DNA from: Prochilodus magdalenae
Lineage: Eukaryota > Chordata > Actinopteri > Characiformes > Prochilodontidae
Assembly: GCA_024036415.1 (NCBI GenBank)
Contig: JAMWET010000169.1
Location: 62,001 to 126,000 of the forward strand
Direction of reading: 5' to 3'
Length of the DNA stretch: 64,000 nucleotides
The notes beneath the pieces are model-generated. The model was not told where the DNA came from and ran no database searches. It was given only the letters and a program-made list of their open reading frames with translations. A program made the translations under genes and the position numbers. Shown piece by piece: positions 56,001 to 64,000 of the stretch. Numbering within the stretch: the first letter of the stretch is position 1; each line of letters starts with the position of its first letter.

Positions 56001-57590
56001 AAACAAGCACATTTTCTCCACTGGCTGGAGGTAATAGGCTTCCATAGATTCTGTAATTGTGTTACTATGAAGATGTTTGACCTGTTTGATGATACAAATT
56101 GTTTCATTCATCTCTTCAAAGGGTTTCTTTGTTTTTGTGTTTGGAATTCTGATGGATAGTAAGGTATGAGTTCTCTCTTTGACATCTTTTCATTGCTGAA
56201 GTCATTTATGTAGGTCAAAGTTTCAAACTGACTATTCAAAACATGCTCTGAAGAAATACTGAATTGTTTTATTATGACAGATTCGTAAGGAGCTGGCAGG
56301 AAAACTGACTCCAAGGAGTAGTAGCTCGGCTCAAACCAAGGTGAACTTTAGATCATATCAGATCATGCCATTTCCATAAAGGTTGTAACAGACTTTTTTT
56401 GAACCATGTTTCTTGTCTCCTTCAAAATTATAGACTACCAGCGCCGGCGTATCATCATCCACTGGAGGGGGATTGTTTAATAGGAGGCGACGTAGAAGTA
56501 AGTAGCTGACGGGTGCAGTTTTATCTCTCATGAAATTTGAATCTTCTCTTCATATTGGAATATATCAGTGTTTTCGAGGTGTCTTGCTGCAGTTATTTCA
56601 GAATTGGGGTTCACCTAAAAATTGAAGGGAGAAAAACTGTATTATTATTATTGTTGTTATTAATAGTATCTCTGTAAATCTCAGCTTCTCTGGATATCAA
56701 CGATGTTACTGTAAACTAGAGATGAGAGGAGCGATTGGCTATTTATCTGCATCAGCAAATGTTCAGCCCAAATATGTGGTTGGTGATCAAAACATATGAG
56801 CAGTATTTTGCTGCAGCCCTGTGTGAGGTCCCTTGGTCACATGACCATGCGGTTCCCCACTTCAACTAAATGAAAATACAGCACTTTTGACTTTTGACTA
56901 CTGGGCTAAAACTGCTGACCTGCAGAAACTGCAGAAACTCTGTATTGGATTTTGTTGCATTTCTACCATACCTAACTGAGATAAGACTATTTGTGAAACT
57001 CGTAAAACTAACGTGCCTCATGTGGTAGCAAAGAGTTAGAACCTTGCTAACCTGATACAACACTTGAAAATACATCACTCAGTACAGTGAGTATTAGAGG
57101 AAAGCAAAACTAGCAAAAATACCCAATACTGCATTGATAACATTTGAGGTAGACACATATTCTATTAATTTCCAAGGAGTAATGGGATATTATGCCCTGT
57201 ATAGCGATATATTTCCACCCCAGACAAGCAGGAGAAAAACCTAGTTTAGAAGTATTTAGTATTTACTCTAAATACTGTTAGGCTAATTGTTTTATTAAAC
57301 AGCTTTTATGTTAAAGCATAGCGCATTCTATCATCTGCGGGTCTTGTCCAGTACACTTGTTAAAAAATGTATGTTATCTCAAATGTTCCATTAGAAGGTT
57401 TTATCCTCTATGCTATGCCATTATTCCTGCCATAGTTCCAGTGTTGTATTGCATCCAGTCTGATAGCTTCCTGCATTGTAACATGGCATCTAACCAATCC
57501 CTGTTCTTTGCAGATGAGTACAACGTATCATCTAACAGTGGATTACCAACTTCATCTGTAAACGAGTCAGACACATTTATTAATACCTAG
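37082..57590 (+). CDS. adgrf5: Adhesion GPCR F5 (GPR116)-like receptor, complete, 25 exons
   Basis: Exons: 37082-37088, 37952-38055, 39099-39147, 39286-39438, 39556-39720, 39804-39938, 40708-40878, 41261-41278, 43564-43587, 44780-44809, 45111-45140, 46495-46527, 48070-48176, 48255-48322, 49672-49802, 50129-50329, 50847-51053, 52044-52202, 53487-53677, 53783-53953, 54060-55412, 56122-56163, 56281-56340, 56434-56497, 57514-57590. They sum to 3,750 bp with matching phases throughout: 1,249 residues and TAG. Domains: signal peptide (1-25), RQKR furin-type site (49-52), two Cys-rich modules (54-159, 160-261), Thr-rich linker (262-306), SEA (about 307-408), two Ig-like domains (about 409-597), hormone-receptor-like segment (598-661), GAIN/GPS (cleavage after 906), 7TM (about 921-1177) and tail. 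SEA plus Ig domains is specific to ADGRF5 within its subfamily; mammalian ADGRF5 controls surfactant and endothelial functions. The start ATG has an ideal context (A at -3, G at +4). Whether it is the adgrf5 orthologue or a fish paralogue is not settled. Confidence 0.93.
37571..37640 (+). repeat. SINE/LINE 3' tail in adgrf5-like intron 1
   Basis: CACTCTGGATAAGAGTGTCT, then GCTAAATGCC and a TAAATGTAAATGTAAAT end, match the conserved 3' tail shared by many teleost SINEs and their partner LINEs. No tRNA-derived head was recognised upstream, so this may be a 5'-truncated copy. Confidence 0.65.
39099..40878 (+). CDS. adgrf5: adgrf5-like exons 3-7: furin site and two Cys-rich modules
   Basis: Exon 3 ends in LYQLRQKRE, aligning with EEALRQKRA of human ADGRF5, where furin cuts. 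Exons 4-5 and exons 6-7 form two copies of one two-exon module. The first exon of each (51 and 45 residues) has alternating strands and helices and ends NIST or DVTT. The second exon (55 and 57 residues) has C-x-C-E, then WPYDDC or WPCSKC, then C-x-C-I and PxSGxxC. All exons from 4 to 7 are phase 1 at both ends. Human ADGRF5 has a single such module (CSCETGYGWPRERC), so this receptor has one extra copy. Confidence 0.85.
40270..40310 (+). repeat. Short tandem duplication in adgrf5-like intron 6
   Basis: GTTTAGGCCCTATTGGTT occurs twice in direct succession. This is a local replication slip with no sign of function. Confidence 0.8.
41261..46527 (+). CDS. adgrf5: adgrf5-like exons 8-12: Thr-rich linker from micro-exons
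   Basis: Five very small exons of 18, 24, 30, 30 and 33 bp, each phase 1 on both sides, encode DFTGCA, VTTIPTT, ATTTTTTQTT (twice, identical at DNA level) and GTTTKPPTTSA in sequence. The result is a Thr/Pro-rich linker likely to be O-glycosylated, between the Cys-rich modules and the SEA domain. Acceptors (TGCTTTACAG, TTTTTTCAG, TCCCTCACAG, ATCTTACAG) and donors (GTAAAT, GTATGG, GTATGA, GTAGGA) are all acceptable. Because every exon is phase-symmetric, any may be skipped or repeated without breaking the frame. Whether all are used in the mRNA cannot be seen from DNA. Confidence 0.7.
41279..43098. other. adgrf5-like intron 8, no confident exon
   Basis: I see no conserved peptide or known repeat here. 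The right end grades into the duplicated micro-exon region. Confidence 0.5.
43099..43116 (+). CDS. adgrf5: Candidate additional 18-bp micro-exon
   Basis: The 18-bp segment TGCCCCTTTCAATGCCGG lies between a strong acceptor (ATGTTTCTGTTTCAG) and a near-ideal donor (GTATGT). It fits phase 1/phase 1 without a stop and would insert VPLSMP between exons 8 and 9. The intron just after it is visibly homologous to the intron after exon 9 (TTTACA-ATA-AGTTCT), so it is probably a duplicated exon. It is not needed to keep the frame and might be unused. It is not counted in the 25 exons. Confidence 0.35.
43858..44640 (-). mobile_element. Tc1-like element, decayed, in adgrf5-like intron
   Basis: Minus-strand translation shows a Tc1-like DDE transposase in pieces: AMMIWGAMS, then QQDNACPHTAGFPRNVSTRL (second catalytic D retained) and TIEHLWDQLGRQF. 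Frameshifts and stops separate them. A left end reading CTCATCGACCAAAAACATA next to a TA fits a terminal repeat. The right end is not intact. Its tail (from about 44551) is also present in a tandem duplicate at 44924. Confidence 0.75.
44551..44923 (+). repeat. Tandem duplication unit A with exon 10
   Basis: This 373-bp segment includes the Tc1 tail, intron DNA, the 30-bp exon 44780-44809 and 114 bp of following intron. Unit B follows directly. From about 44691 to 44923 the two units align at a constant 331-bp offset with very few differences. Unit A has 42 bp that B lacks, in the Tc1-derived part. Confidence 0.9.
44924..45254 (+). repeat. Tandem duplication unit B with exon 11
   Basis: Unit B (331 bp) starts with CCTGTCAATGAGTGTCTCTT, matching Tc1-derived unit A sequence, and ends CATCCTGGAAGGT like unit A. 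It contains the identical 30-bp exon 45111-45140. A TCC shared at the breakpoints suggests joining by microhomology. Confidence 0.9.
45255..48069. other. adgrf5-like introns around exon 12
   Basis: Much of this is paralogous to neighbouring DNA: 46398-46610 resembles the exon 10 and 11 units, 46185-46330 resembles 43240-43440, and 47150-47235 resembles 45900-45985 (AGGTTAATTT-AAGATA). No further exon is evident between 46528 and 48069. Confidence 0.5.
48070..49802 (+). CDS. adgrf5: adgrf5-like exons 13-15: SEA domain
   Basis: Exon 13 (48070-48176) reads TMTINAEFDSTLTQINSPKY, exon 14 (48255-48322) VDKAYRSALLSYKPGSVKVI, and exon 15 (49672-49802) starts RPGSVISDFSIVT. GSVIS matches the G-SVxx autoproteolysis site of SEA domains (GSVVV in human ADGRF5). 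Phases are 0, 2 and 1. The intron between exons 14 and 15 carries a 1.16-kb Tc1-like element. Autocleavage here is inferred from the motif. Confidence 0.85.
48340..49501 (+). mobile_element. Tc1-like element with ITRs and TA duplication, internally deleted
   Basis: Inverted ends CACTGCTCAAAAAATAAAGG and its reverse complement (one extra A) bound a 1,162-bp element flanked by TA at 48338-48339 and 49502-49503. Inside, a transposase is broken: MATRFAVSPSTVLRVRWRFQ begins the HTH domain, and a later frame (48799-49281) reads MVWGGISLEG through HNNARPHVAR to TGSPDLNPIEHLWD. The segment with the first catalytic Asp is missing: RARRPVVGPVL joins directly to FGGGSVMVWGG. The second Asp is Asn (AAC at 48955-48957). 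It cannot be active. It sits between SEA exons 14 and 15. Confidence 0.92.
50129..52202 (+). CDS. adgrf5: adgrf5-like exons 16-18: two Ig-like domains
   Basis: Exon 16 has the Ig B-strand Cys (MVLTCN) and the core Trp (GISWSMN); exon 17 supplies SDGDSGKYAC, the D-x-G-x-Y-x-C motif closing Ig 1. Ig 2 runs from LKCDNSSITLQCC through IQWGLKES in exon 17 to the TFTWQVRE and DVTINVTSK strands in exon 18. The CC pair matches human ADGRF5 (SLNCC). Exon 17 ends at a weak donor, GTTATT, but the phase fits exon 18. The third Ig of human ADGRF5 was not found in the 1.3-kb intron that follows. Confidence 0.82.
51054..52043. other. adgrf5-like intron 17
   Basis: It begins with the weak donor GTTATT and a short ACTGAA repeat at 51101-51123. 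Nothing else is recognised. Confidence 0.5.
52203..53486. other. adgrf5-like intron 18
   Basis: This is where mammalian ADGRF5 would have exons for a third Ig-like domain. I found no open phase-1 exon with an Ig Cys/Trp pattern here. Confidence 0.5.
53487..53953 (+). CDS. adgrf5: adgrf5-like exons 19-20: hormone-receptor-like segment and GAIN start
   Basis: Exon 19 (53487-53677) reads CYNDQFGAGELDNIQTGPC, then GIVTAKCTYN, GGDW and STCILRALQNLL, corresponding to the human segment CQDPVIGVGEPGKVIQKLC and CVGSQWEEKRNDC. Exon 20 (53783-53953) is Leu-rich (LQNVTATF, TTVELLKTIANVSQLFL) and forms helices of GAIN subdomain A. Both end in phase 0. Confidence 0.85.
54060..55412 (+). CDS. adgrf5: adgrf5-like exon 21: GAIN/GPS and most of the 7TM
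   Basis: A single 1,353-bp exon encodes residues 719-1169. The GPS has CVFWNF, GGWDSTGC and CECNHT, with the expected self-cleavage between HT (codon ending 54623) and TSFSLLMSPF. That freed N-terminus is the tethered agonist, nearly identical to TSFSILMSP of human ADGRF5. Six complete helices and the start of TM7 follow. The TM3 Cys (GPCTAATFF) can pair with the ECL2 Cys (NACWLNW), as in other adhesion GPCRs. Sequons are frequent in the GAIN part (NST, NRT, NSS, NTT, NES, NNT, NIS, NTS, NFS, NET, NHT). The exon ends LLNSLQ before GTACTA; reading on gives a false early stop at 55434. Confidence 0.95.
55413..56121. other. adgrf5-like intron 21
   Basis: An AT-rich intron inside the last transmembrane helix coding region. 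Nothing else is seen. Confidence 0.6.
56122..57590 (+). CDS. adgrf5: adgrf5-like exons 22-25: TM7 end and cytoplasmic tail
   Basis: Exon 22 (56122-56163) reads GFFVFVFGILMDSK, completing TM7 after SLQ. Exon 23 (56281-56340) gives IRKELAGKLTPRSSSSAQTK, exon 24 (56434-56497) TTSAGVSSSTGGGLFNRRRRR, and exon 25 (57514-57590) EYNVSSNSGLPTSSV and a FINT terminus. The YNVS stretch matches human GTYNVSTPEATSSS. Exon 24 must be spliced at AGA-A|GTAAGT; without it, TAG follows two codons later. The acceptor of exon 22, CTTCAAAG, is purine-rich at its end but preserves the frame. Confidence 0.88.
56498..57513. other. adgrf5-like last intron
   Basis: Bounded by GTAAGT and CTGTTCTTTGCAG. The ORF ending at 57590 extends upstream into it only because there is no stop; residues before 57514 are not conserved. 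Confidence 0.6.
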
Positions 57591-58139
57591 TGCAACCCAC
57601 TGCCTGACCAAACAGTTTAATGCTTTGCTGTATAAATTGTAAAAATATACATGAAAATTATGTTTTTATTGATATTCCTATTGAGAATTCTTCATATGAA
57701 ACATCATAAAATAATATATGTACATGTTTCTTTTTTTTTTACTTTTGTACACTTTTTACTTTTTAACATATAGCCATTAGTTTGCATACAGTAACAGCAT
57801 GCATTAAAGGACATGAAATATGTATTGCAAATGGTGTAAACAAAAGCAAAAGGATACAATCATATTCATCCTCGCAAGAAAACAAATCCATAATGTCACA
57901 TGATTATAAAATAATAAAAAACATATATACCACGTATTGTTTTGCTCTCATTGTATGCATTGCATAAAGCAGTTCCACTGTCACATGCTGTTGCTATATC
58001 TTATATAAATATTTGCATTCTACTTATTTTGTTTATGAAAGGAAAACTGTAACTTTCCACACACATTGTGTTTATTTTTTGTCACGGCTTTGTTATGAAT
58101 ACACATTGAATTATATATACACATTAAGGGGCTTCAAAA

Positions 58140-58193
<54 letters not shown>

Positions 58194-58620
58194 CTACAGA
58201 CCCATGAACACATGTAGCCTCCAGTTTCCCAAAGGGAACTGTACAATGTCCTTTTAATTTGCAGCCTGTCACACCCCATACAGCAACAAGGACTGTTTTA
58301 CCTGTGACCCTCTGGGAATATGAAATTGGTCTATTACGGTCAGAGTTTCCTACTCCTGTGCTTTACAGTCTTTGCTTTGTTTATACTGTGTTGCCCTAGT
58401 AACGTTAAGTGTCTGCCTGGGTTCTGCCACACTAGTTTTTGTCAGTTCTTGTCTTGGGGCAAAACGTTTACCCATACAGTCACACCTGTTTCACATGTGT
58501 AGTGTGCAGAAATCACATTTCTTCTGACTTGTAATTACAGCCATTACAAGTTCATTACAAACACTTTTTTCACACAGGGCCATGTAAGTTTGGAATTTTT
58601 TTCTCCTTTAATAATAAAAA
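57591..58620 (+). other. Probable adgrf5-like 3' UTR and flank
   Basis: AATAAA signals occur at 57913-57918 and 58613-58618; the second is followed by a TGTG-rich stretch. A (TG)n microsatellite at 58143-58188 lies between them. Which signal is used cannot be decided here. Confidence 0.4.
58143..58188. repeat. (TG)n microsatellite
   Basis: About 23 uninterrupted TG repeats just downstream of the adgrf5-like gene. Confidence 0.95.
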
Positions 58621-58924
58621 TCTTCATTTAAAAACTGCATTTTGTGTTTACTTGTGTTGTCTTTGACTAATATTTAAATTTGTTTGATGATCTGAAACAT
58701 TTAAGAGTGACAAACATGCAAAAAAATAAGAAATCATGAAGAGGGCAAACACTTCTTCACATCACTGTATATAAATCCATAAACTGAGAAAAAAGGGTGT
58801 GAGTGTCGGATACTACAACAATTTATACCTTGGCATGGTCCTGCTTAATTAGGTCTAAAATGTATTTATTTATGAATGTATTAATCATACACGAATAAAC
58901 TACTGCCACCAATGTTCCAAACTC

Positions 58925-59110
58925 TCTACCACAGTTGAGGGACTCGAGTCACATGACTTGACTCGAGTTGGACTGGAGTCACAAAGTCAAAGGTTTGAGA
59001 ATTGCTTGACTAACACAGATAAAAGACTCACCTTGACTTAGACTTGGCATTCATGACTTGAGACTTGACTTAGACTTAGGGCAGATGACTCGAAGTTAGG
59101 GATTGTTTAG
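58925..59110. repeat. ACTTG-rich dispersed repeat, left part
   Basis: Degenerate repeats of GACTTGACT and GACTCGAGTCA run through this stretch. I recall a teleost element with this composition. What looks like its other end is at 61485-61550, so later insertions probably split it. Confidence 0.6.
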
Positions 59111-59485
59111 GGATTTTTGTTCAAACATAATTGGGTGATTTCTGTTGCCATGCGTGCAAAATTAGAGGACTGTGATGTGGATGAAAGTAGTAAAGAGAGA
59201 ACAGCGATATGGAGGGTGTGTAGGTCAAGCATCAGTGACCCGACCACCACAACCAATATCAACCGTCAATTCGTCGTTACTGTCCACTAAATTATTTTGT
59301 GGACAGTAGAATGGCTGGTTTCGAAATGTTCTATATTCCCTCCCTGATTTATATGCACCTTCAACCTTCTCTTCTAAAAGCCGGAGAACTTCTTGGATTT
59401 GACTGTGGTAATACCACTTAAGCAAACAGGAGCATACTAAACAGAAAAGGTTTTATTAGTGGTATAGTCACTTTGGTAGCACTCT

Positions 59486-59650
59486 ACAGATCGGTAATAA
59501 GTAGATAATGAAATGGTCATTTGATGGTAACAAATCATGTTTTAAATGCCAATTTCCTAGTTGTTACTAAATAATGTGTACAGTGTTAACAAGGCTATTA
59601 TGAAATGGTAAAATAAAAGTAACAAGTTGTACTTAGCTAACAATTACCTA
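59486..59650 (+). repeat. Fold-back repeat, left arm
   Basis: This arm (CAGATCGGTAATA, CCAATTTCCTAGTTGTTACT, GTTAACAAGGCTATTATGAA and TTGTACTTA in order) is the reverse complement, with some divergence, of 60985-61208. The arms are cut by a Tc1 insertion and an AT repeat. This is consistent with a non-autonomous element with long inverted repeats. Confidence 0.75.
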
Positions 59651-59652
59651 CC

Positions 59653-60669
59653 CACCATTATTTTCCAGAACCGCCTTAACTCTCTTGGGCATGAAGTTCA
59701 CTGGAGCTTCACATGTTGCCACTTGAATCCTCTTCCACACAGCTGGTGGAAGTTTTAGACCTTCTGGTTGAAGATACCCCACAGATGGTCAATAGCGTTT
59801 AGGTCTAAAGATATGTTTAGCCAGTCCTGCACCTTTACCCTCAGTTTCTTCAGCAAGGCAGTGGTTGTCTTGATGGTGTGTTTGGGGTGGTAATCATGTT
59901 GGAATATAGCCCTGTGGCCCAGTTTCTGAAGGAAGGGGATTGTGCTCTTTTTCAGTACATGTTGGCACTCATGGTTCCCTCAATTAACTGCAGCTCCCCA
60001 CAGCTGGCTCATGCAGTTCCAAACCATGACACTCCTACCACCATGCTTGACTGTAGGCAAGACATACTTGTCTTTGTACTCCTCACCTGGGTGCAGCCTT
60101 GACACTATCAGAACCAAAGACGTTTATCTTGGTCTCATCACACCACAGGACATTGTTCCAGTAATCCATGTCCTTAGTCTACTTGTCTTCAGCAAACTGT
60201 TTGCATCATCTTTAGAAGAGGCTTCCTTCTGGGGCGACAGCCCTGCAGACCAATTTCATACAATACTGGCAGGACTCACTTCTTCAAACTTCAAACACTT
60301 CTTTTTTCAGATCCTCAGAGAGTTCTTTGCCATGGCGTGCCATGTTGAACTTTCAGTGACCAGCATGAGAGATGTGTGAGAGCGATAACACAGAATTTAC
60401 CACACCCGTTCCCCATTCACACCGGAGACCTTGTGACACTAACGAGTCACATGACACCAGGGAGGGGAAATGGCTAACTGGGCACAATTTGGCCATGTTC
60501 ACTTAGGGGTGTACTCACTTTCGTTGCCAGAGGATTAGACATTAATGGCTGTGAGTTACTTTGAGAGCACTGCAAATTTACTCTGTTGTACAGGCTGTAC
60601 ACTGACTACAGATATAATAAAATATTTACAAAAATGTGGGGGGTGTTCTCACATTTGTAAGATACTGTA
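59653..60669 (-). mobile_element. Tc1-like element, left end missing, internally deleted
   Basis: On the minus strand the right end gives a terminal sequence starting TACAGTATCTTAC (60657-60669), and further in a transposase start near 60339 with ARHAMAKNSLRI, like the usual MAxxKELSE start. The plus strand shows the typical text CATCACACCACAGGACATTG from the catalytic region. About 500 bp of the central coding region is absent relative to an intact member, and no left terminal repeat is visible next to the fold-back arm. Confidence 0.75.
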
Positions 60670-60851
60670 TATATTATATACATTTACCCAGTTATTATTC
60701 GTTCTTAATATTTAATAAGAACAATACAATAAGCCGGTCATTTTATGTTAATTATTATGTTATGTTAATAAAACCTGTTATCACTTATTTTATAATTTTA
60801 TTACTAAATACTGATACAATGGCTATATTTTCATTTATTAATGACTAGAAA

Positions 60852-60927
<76 letters not shown>
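60852..60927. repeat. (AT)n microsatellite
   Basis: About 37 AT repeats in a row, between the Tc1 fragment and the right fold-back arm. Confidence 0.95.
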
Positions 60928-60930
<3 letters not shown>

Positions 60931-60984
60931 AATGTACTTGTTACCATTGTGATTCTATTACATTAATACCTTGTTACCACTACA

Positions 60985-61208
60985 ATTTCTCACTTATTAT
61001 GTACAAAAAACTTTAAAATATGCAGGCAATTTTTAGGTAAGTACATTTTGTTAGCATTATTTTTCATTTCATAATAGCCTTGTTAACACTCACTATAATT
61101 TATCATTTATCATTTAGTAACAACTAGGAAATTGACATTTAATTATTGATTAAACACAGTTTGTTACCATAAAATGACCATATCATTACCTGTGTATTAC
61201 CAATCTGC
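60985..61208 (-). repeat. Fold-back repeat, right arm
   Basis: Reverse complement of the arm at 59486-59650; AGTAACAACTAGGAAATTGA and TTCATAATAGCCTTGTTAAC are the clearest shared pieces. It is somewhat longer than the left arm, which was shortened by the Tc1 insertion. Confidence 0.75.
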
Positions 61209-61484
61209 TATCGTATTTTTTTCACATGACTGTTTGGCTCTGGCTTTTTGTGCACAGTAACAGGAAAACAATGAAGCGGTGTCATAAAAACACCTTCAAC
61301 AGATGAGTTAAAGGCCAAGAAGAAATAAAACACTATTTGTTCATGTCAAAAAGAAGTTCAACTCTTTATGACCACCAAATGTTTTAAATGTGGAAACTGG
61401 AGTTAAAGCATCATAACTGTATATGACTTGACGTAAGACTTTCTTATCTTATAGCAGGATTGAATTGAATTGCTTGAATTTTCC

Positions 61485-61560
61485 GACATTAACTTGGGAC
61501 TTGAGACATACATGGGACTTGCACATATGTGAGTTACACCCGCCTCTGCTATCTACTGTC
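61485..61560. repeat. ACTTG-rich repeat, right part
   Basis: AACTTGGGACTTGAGACATA, GGGACTTGC and the closing ACCCGCCTCTGCT match the end I associate with the element starting at 58925. Assigning both to one insertion is inference. Confidence 0.45.
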
Positions 61561-62921
61561 GCAGCCCACTGGGCTACAGAAGCTAAACATATTCTTCATA
61601 TCAATTTACTTATCTGTATATGACACCAACTCCTACATCTACTCTACTGTTTATGGTAACAGAGTTACGCAGGCTGAAACAAAACGTTGGCCTCAAATAT
61701 GCAAGATATAAAAGGAATGCTGACAATGAGGAACCTACTCTTGTCTCTCATCACTTTGTTTAAAATAGACCCAGCTGTAAGAATGACATCACTAAAAACA
61801 GGTGTTCAGTGTAAACCAGTTTATCTAATCAGCTAGTGAATAGAATAGTATGTCCTCCAAATGCAAATGACTTATAATATGTATAGCCTAAGTAATGTAA
61901 ACATTCCATGACAAATACTTTGTCATCATTACTAATATTTAGGCGTTAATTTGACTAAAAACTATAGATACTATACTATGTTAAGTTTTCTTTCCTGAGA
62001 TGCTTTGCCAGCCCCGGACTGCAGATGTAGGAGAGGTAAAATGTTATTTATTTTTATTTTATATAAATCTGCACCAGGTAAAATGGTTTATAATTTACAA
62101 CAAAGAATAAAAAAAAAATTAACACAGAAAATGTGTTAGAAAAGAAGGTCTAACAGTCTCTATTGAAAAGCAGCGCTGTCTCGTTAGGAGGTGTTCATGA
62201 CTCTAGGGTTCATGCTCTCTGTTTCAGTCTGCAATGAGAGCTGAAGAGAGATTATTGTAAAGCTGATCAACAAAACCAGTATTAAGCACTGAAAAGTGGT
62301 AAATGTTCATAAAAAGCCCCAGATTTGATTGTTATAAGTGTGCCTCTAAATTTTGTGGTTGTGTAAGTGTGCTTTGCTGTGGAGTGAGAGAGGCAATGTT
62401 GCTGAGCCTTTACTGAGGTACTGGAAACATGTGCTCTTATCATCTCAGGAGTCTCCGATTGTGCCTTCTCACTGACAATGACAAACTATTCTGTCTTTTA
62501 CCACACAGCACAGCAATAAATAAATGAGGCCGCAGTTCTGACTCCGCGTGCATCCCTATACACAGCTTTGGGTGGGCTCAGTGAGCTCAGTGAGCAGAAT
62601 GACACATGATATAGGCAATATTCTGTGATATTAAATCCTATACAGACTAAATATCCTCATATAGTTCCTGTAGATTTTGCTATAGGGGTTGAAGTAGAGA
62701 CCAGGCCTTCTGGAAACGTGACACATTACAACAAACTATTTATCTTGTAGCTGACCATGGTGCCTCAACACACAGCCTCATTGTTCATCTATAACAAGAG
62801 AAAAGCGAGACTCTGCCATCTTGTGGCACTCCATGATGCTACATGACAGTCTGGCTTGACACCATTGCAGTCTTTGGCAAAGGTGTTAGGAGCAGTCATT
62901 GTAATGGTCTGCGTTGTATGA
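61561..62921. other. Intergenic, no gene seen
   Basis: No exon, RNA gene or clear repeat was recognised. Confidence 0.5.
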
Positions 62922-64000
62922 TTTTTAAATAATTAATTTGCATTTCATTGTATGAAATAAGTATTTACCATACCATACCAAGCATCTACAAACCAGCAAG
63001 AATTCTGGCTCTCACAGACCTGTCTTTAAGAAGCCTCCTATTCTGCACTCATTACCTGTAGTAATTGCACCTGTTTGAACTTGTTACCTGTATAAAAGAC
63101 ACCTGTCCACACACTTAATCAATCACACTAACCTCTCCACCATGGCCAAGACCAAAGAGCTTTCTAAGGACACCAGGAACAAAACTGTAGACCTGCACAA
63201 GGCTGGGATGGGCTACAGGACAGTAGGCAAGCAGCTTGGTGAGAAGGCAACAACTGTTGGCGCAATTATTAGAAAATGGAAGAAACACAAGATGACTGTC
63301 CATCAACCTCGATCTGGGGCTCAATGCAAGATCTCACCTCATGGGGTAAGGATGATTCTGAGAGGTCAGGAATCAGCCCAGAACTACACGGGAGGACCTG
63401 GTCAATGACCAGAAGAGAGCTGGGACCACAGTCTCGAAGAGGACCATTAGTAACACACTACGCCGTCATGGTTTAAAATCCTGCAGAGCATGATCCCCCT
63501 GCCCATGCCAGCACATGTCCAGGCCTGTTTGAAAATTGCCAATGACCATCTGGATGATCCAGAGGAGGCATGGGGGAAGGATGAATACAACCCCAATAAC
63601 ACTGTCCCAACCGTGAAGCATGGGGGTGGAAACATCATACTTTGGGGGAGCTTTTCTGTAAAGGGGACAGGACGACTGCACCATACTGAAGGGAGGATGG
63701 GGTCATGAGATTTTGGCCAGAAACTTTCTTCCCTCAGTAAGAGCATTGAAGATGGGTCATGGCTGGATCTTCCAACATGACAATGACCCGAAACACACAC
63801 AGCCTGGAGAAGATCTGTATGGAGAAGAGGGCCAAAATCCCTGCTGCAGTGTGTGCAAACTTGGTCAAGAAATACAAGAAACATCTGACCTCTGTAACTG
63901 CAAACAAAGGTTTCTGTACTAAATACTAAATAAAAGTCCTGTTTATCTACTGTATCAAATACTTATTTCATGCAATAAAACGTAAATTATTTATTTAAAA
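62922..64000 (+). mobile_element. Tc1-like element at the window edge, internally deleted
   Basis: Inverted ends of about 50 bp share TTGTATGAAATAAGTATTT (left) with TTGCATGAAATAAGTATTT (right, reverse complement near 63956-63975), extending outward through AT-rich sequence to the last base of the window. The transposase start at 63142 reads [20 protein letters not shown] with a complete first HTH, then a shift near 63400. The following DDE part lacks the first and second catalytic blocks: [16 protein letters not shown] joins to [17 protein letters not shown]. Stops occur throughout. A dead copy; its right end may extend a few bases beyond the window. Confidence 0.88.

Noticed and set aside
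58143..58188. Possible CRISPR-like or regularly spaced array
   Set aside because: It is a simple dinucleotide repeat; no spacer-repeat structure exists anywhere in the window.

Overview
The window is vertebrate nuclear DNA, almost certainly from a ray-finned fish. Coding sequence is split into short exons with GT-AG introns, the two proteins are vertebrate receptors, and the rest is AT-rich DNA with microsatellites and many decayed Tc1/mariner, L1 and L2-type fragments. Several dispersed repeats resemble ones I associate with otophysan fishes (catfishes, characins, carps), but I cannot name the species.

Two protein-coding genes are present, both on the + strand. The first is the 3' part of tnfrsf21 (death receptor 6): four coding exons between 1281 and 21011 give the extracellular stalk, transmembrane segment, death domain and C-terminal tail. 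The signal peptide and cysteine-rich domains lie before the window. The second, 37082-57590, is a complete adhesion GPCR of the ADGRF5/GPR116 type. I reconstructed 25 coding exons that join in a single open frame of 1,250 codons (1,249 residues plus stop). Its order is signal peptide, furin-type RQKR site, two cysteine-rich modules, a Thr-rich linker made of very small exons, SEA domain, two Ig-like domains, hormone-receptor-like segment, GAIN/GPS, seven transmembrane helices and cytoplasmic tail. The human orthologues are also near neighbours, so this looks like conserved synteny.

Between the two genes are two small-RNA genes on the + strand: a U5 snRNA (about 24214-24330) with a ZNF143-like distal element and a PSE-like proximal element, and a tRNA-Asp(GTC) at 24974-25045 followed by a T-run terminator. 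The rest of the 22-37 kb interval holds decayed transposons, dispersed repeats and a pair of diverged ~480-bp blocks about 3.9 kb apart.

The most interesting structure is 43.1-47.3 kb, inside the ADGRF5-like gene. Small phase-1/phase-1 exons (18, 24, 30, 30 and 33 bp) encode the Thr-rich linker and have been multiplied together with their flanking intron DNA. One duplication is recent enough that the two 30-bp exons are identical, and it carried along the tail of a Tc1-like element. A further 18-bp in-phase candidate exon lies at 43099-43116. Downstream (57.6-64 kb) there is no gene, but there is a nested set of insertions (an ACTTG-rich repeat, a fold-back repeat, a Tc1 fragment and an AT microsatellite) and a second Tc1-like element at the right edge. 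I saw no CRISPR array, prokaryotic operon or viral genome.
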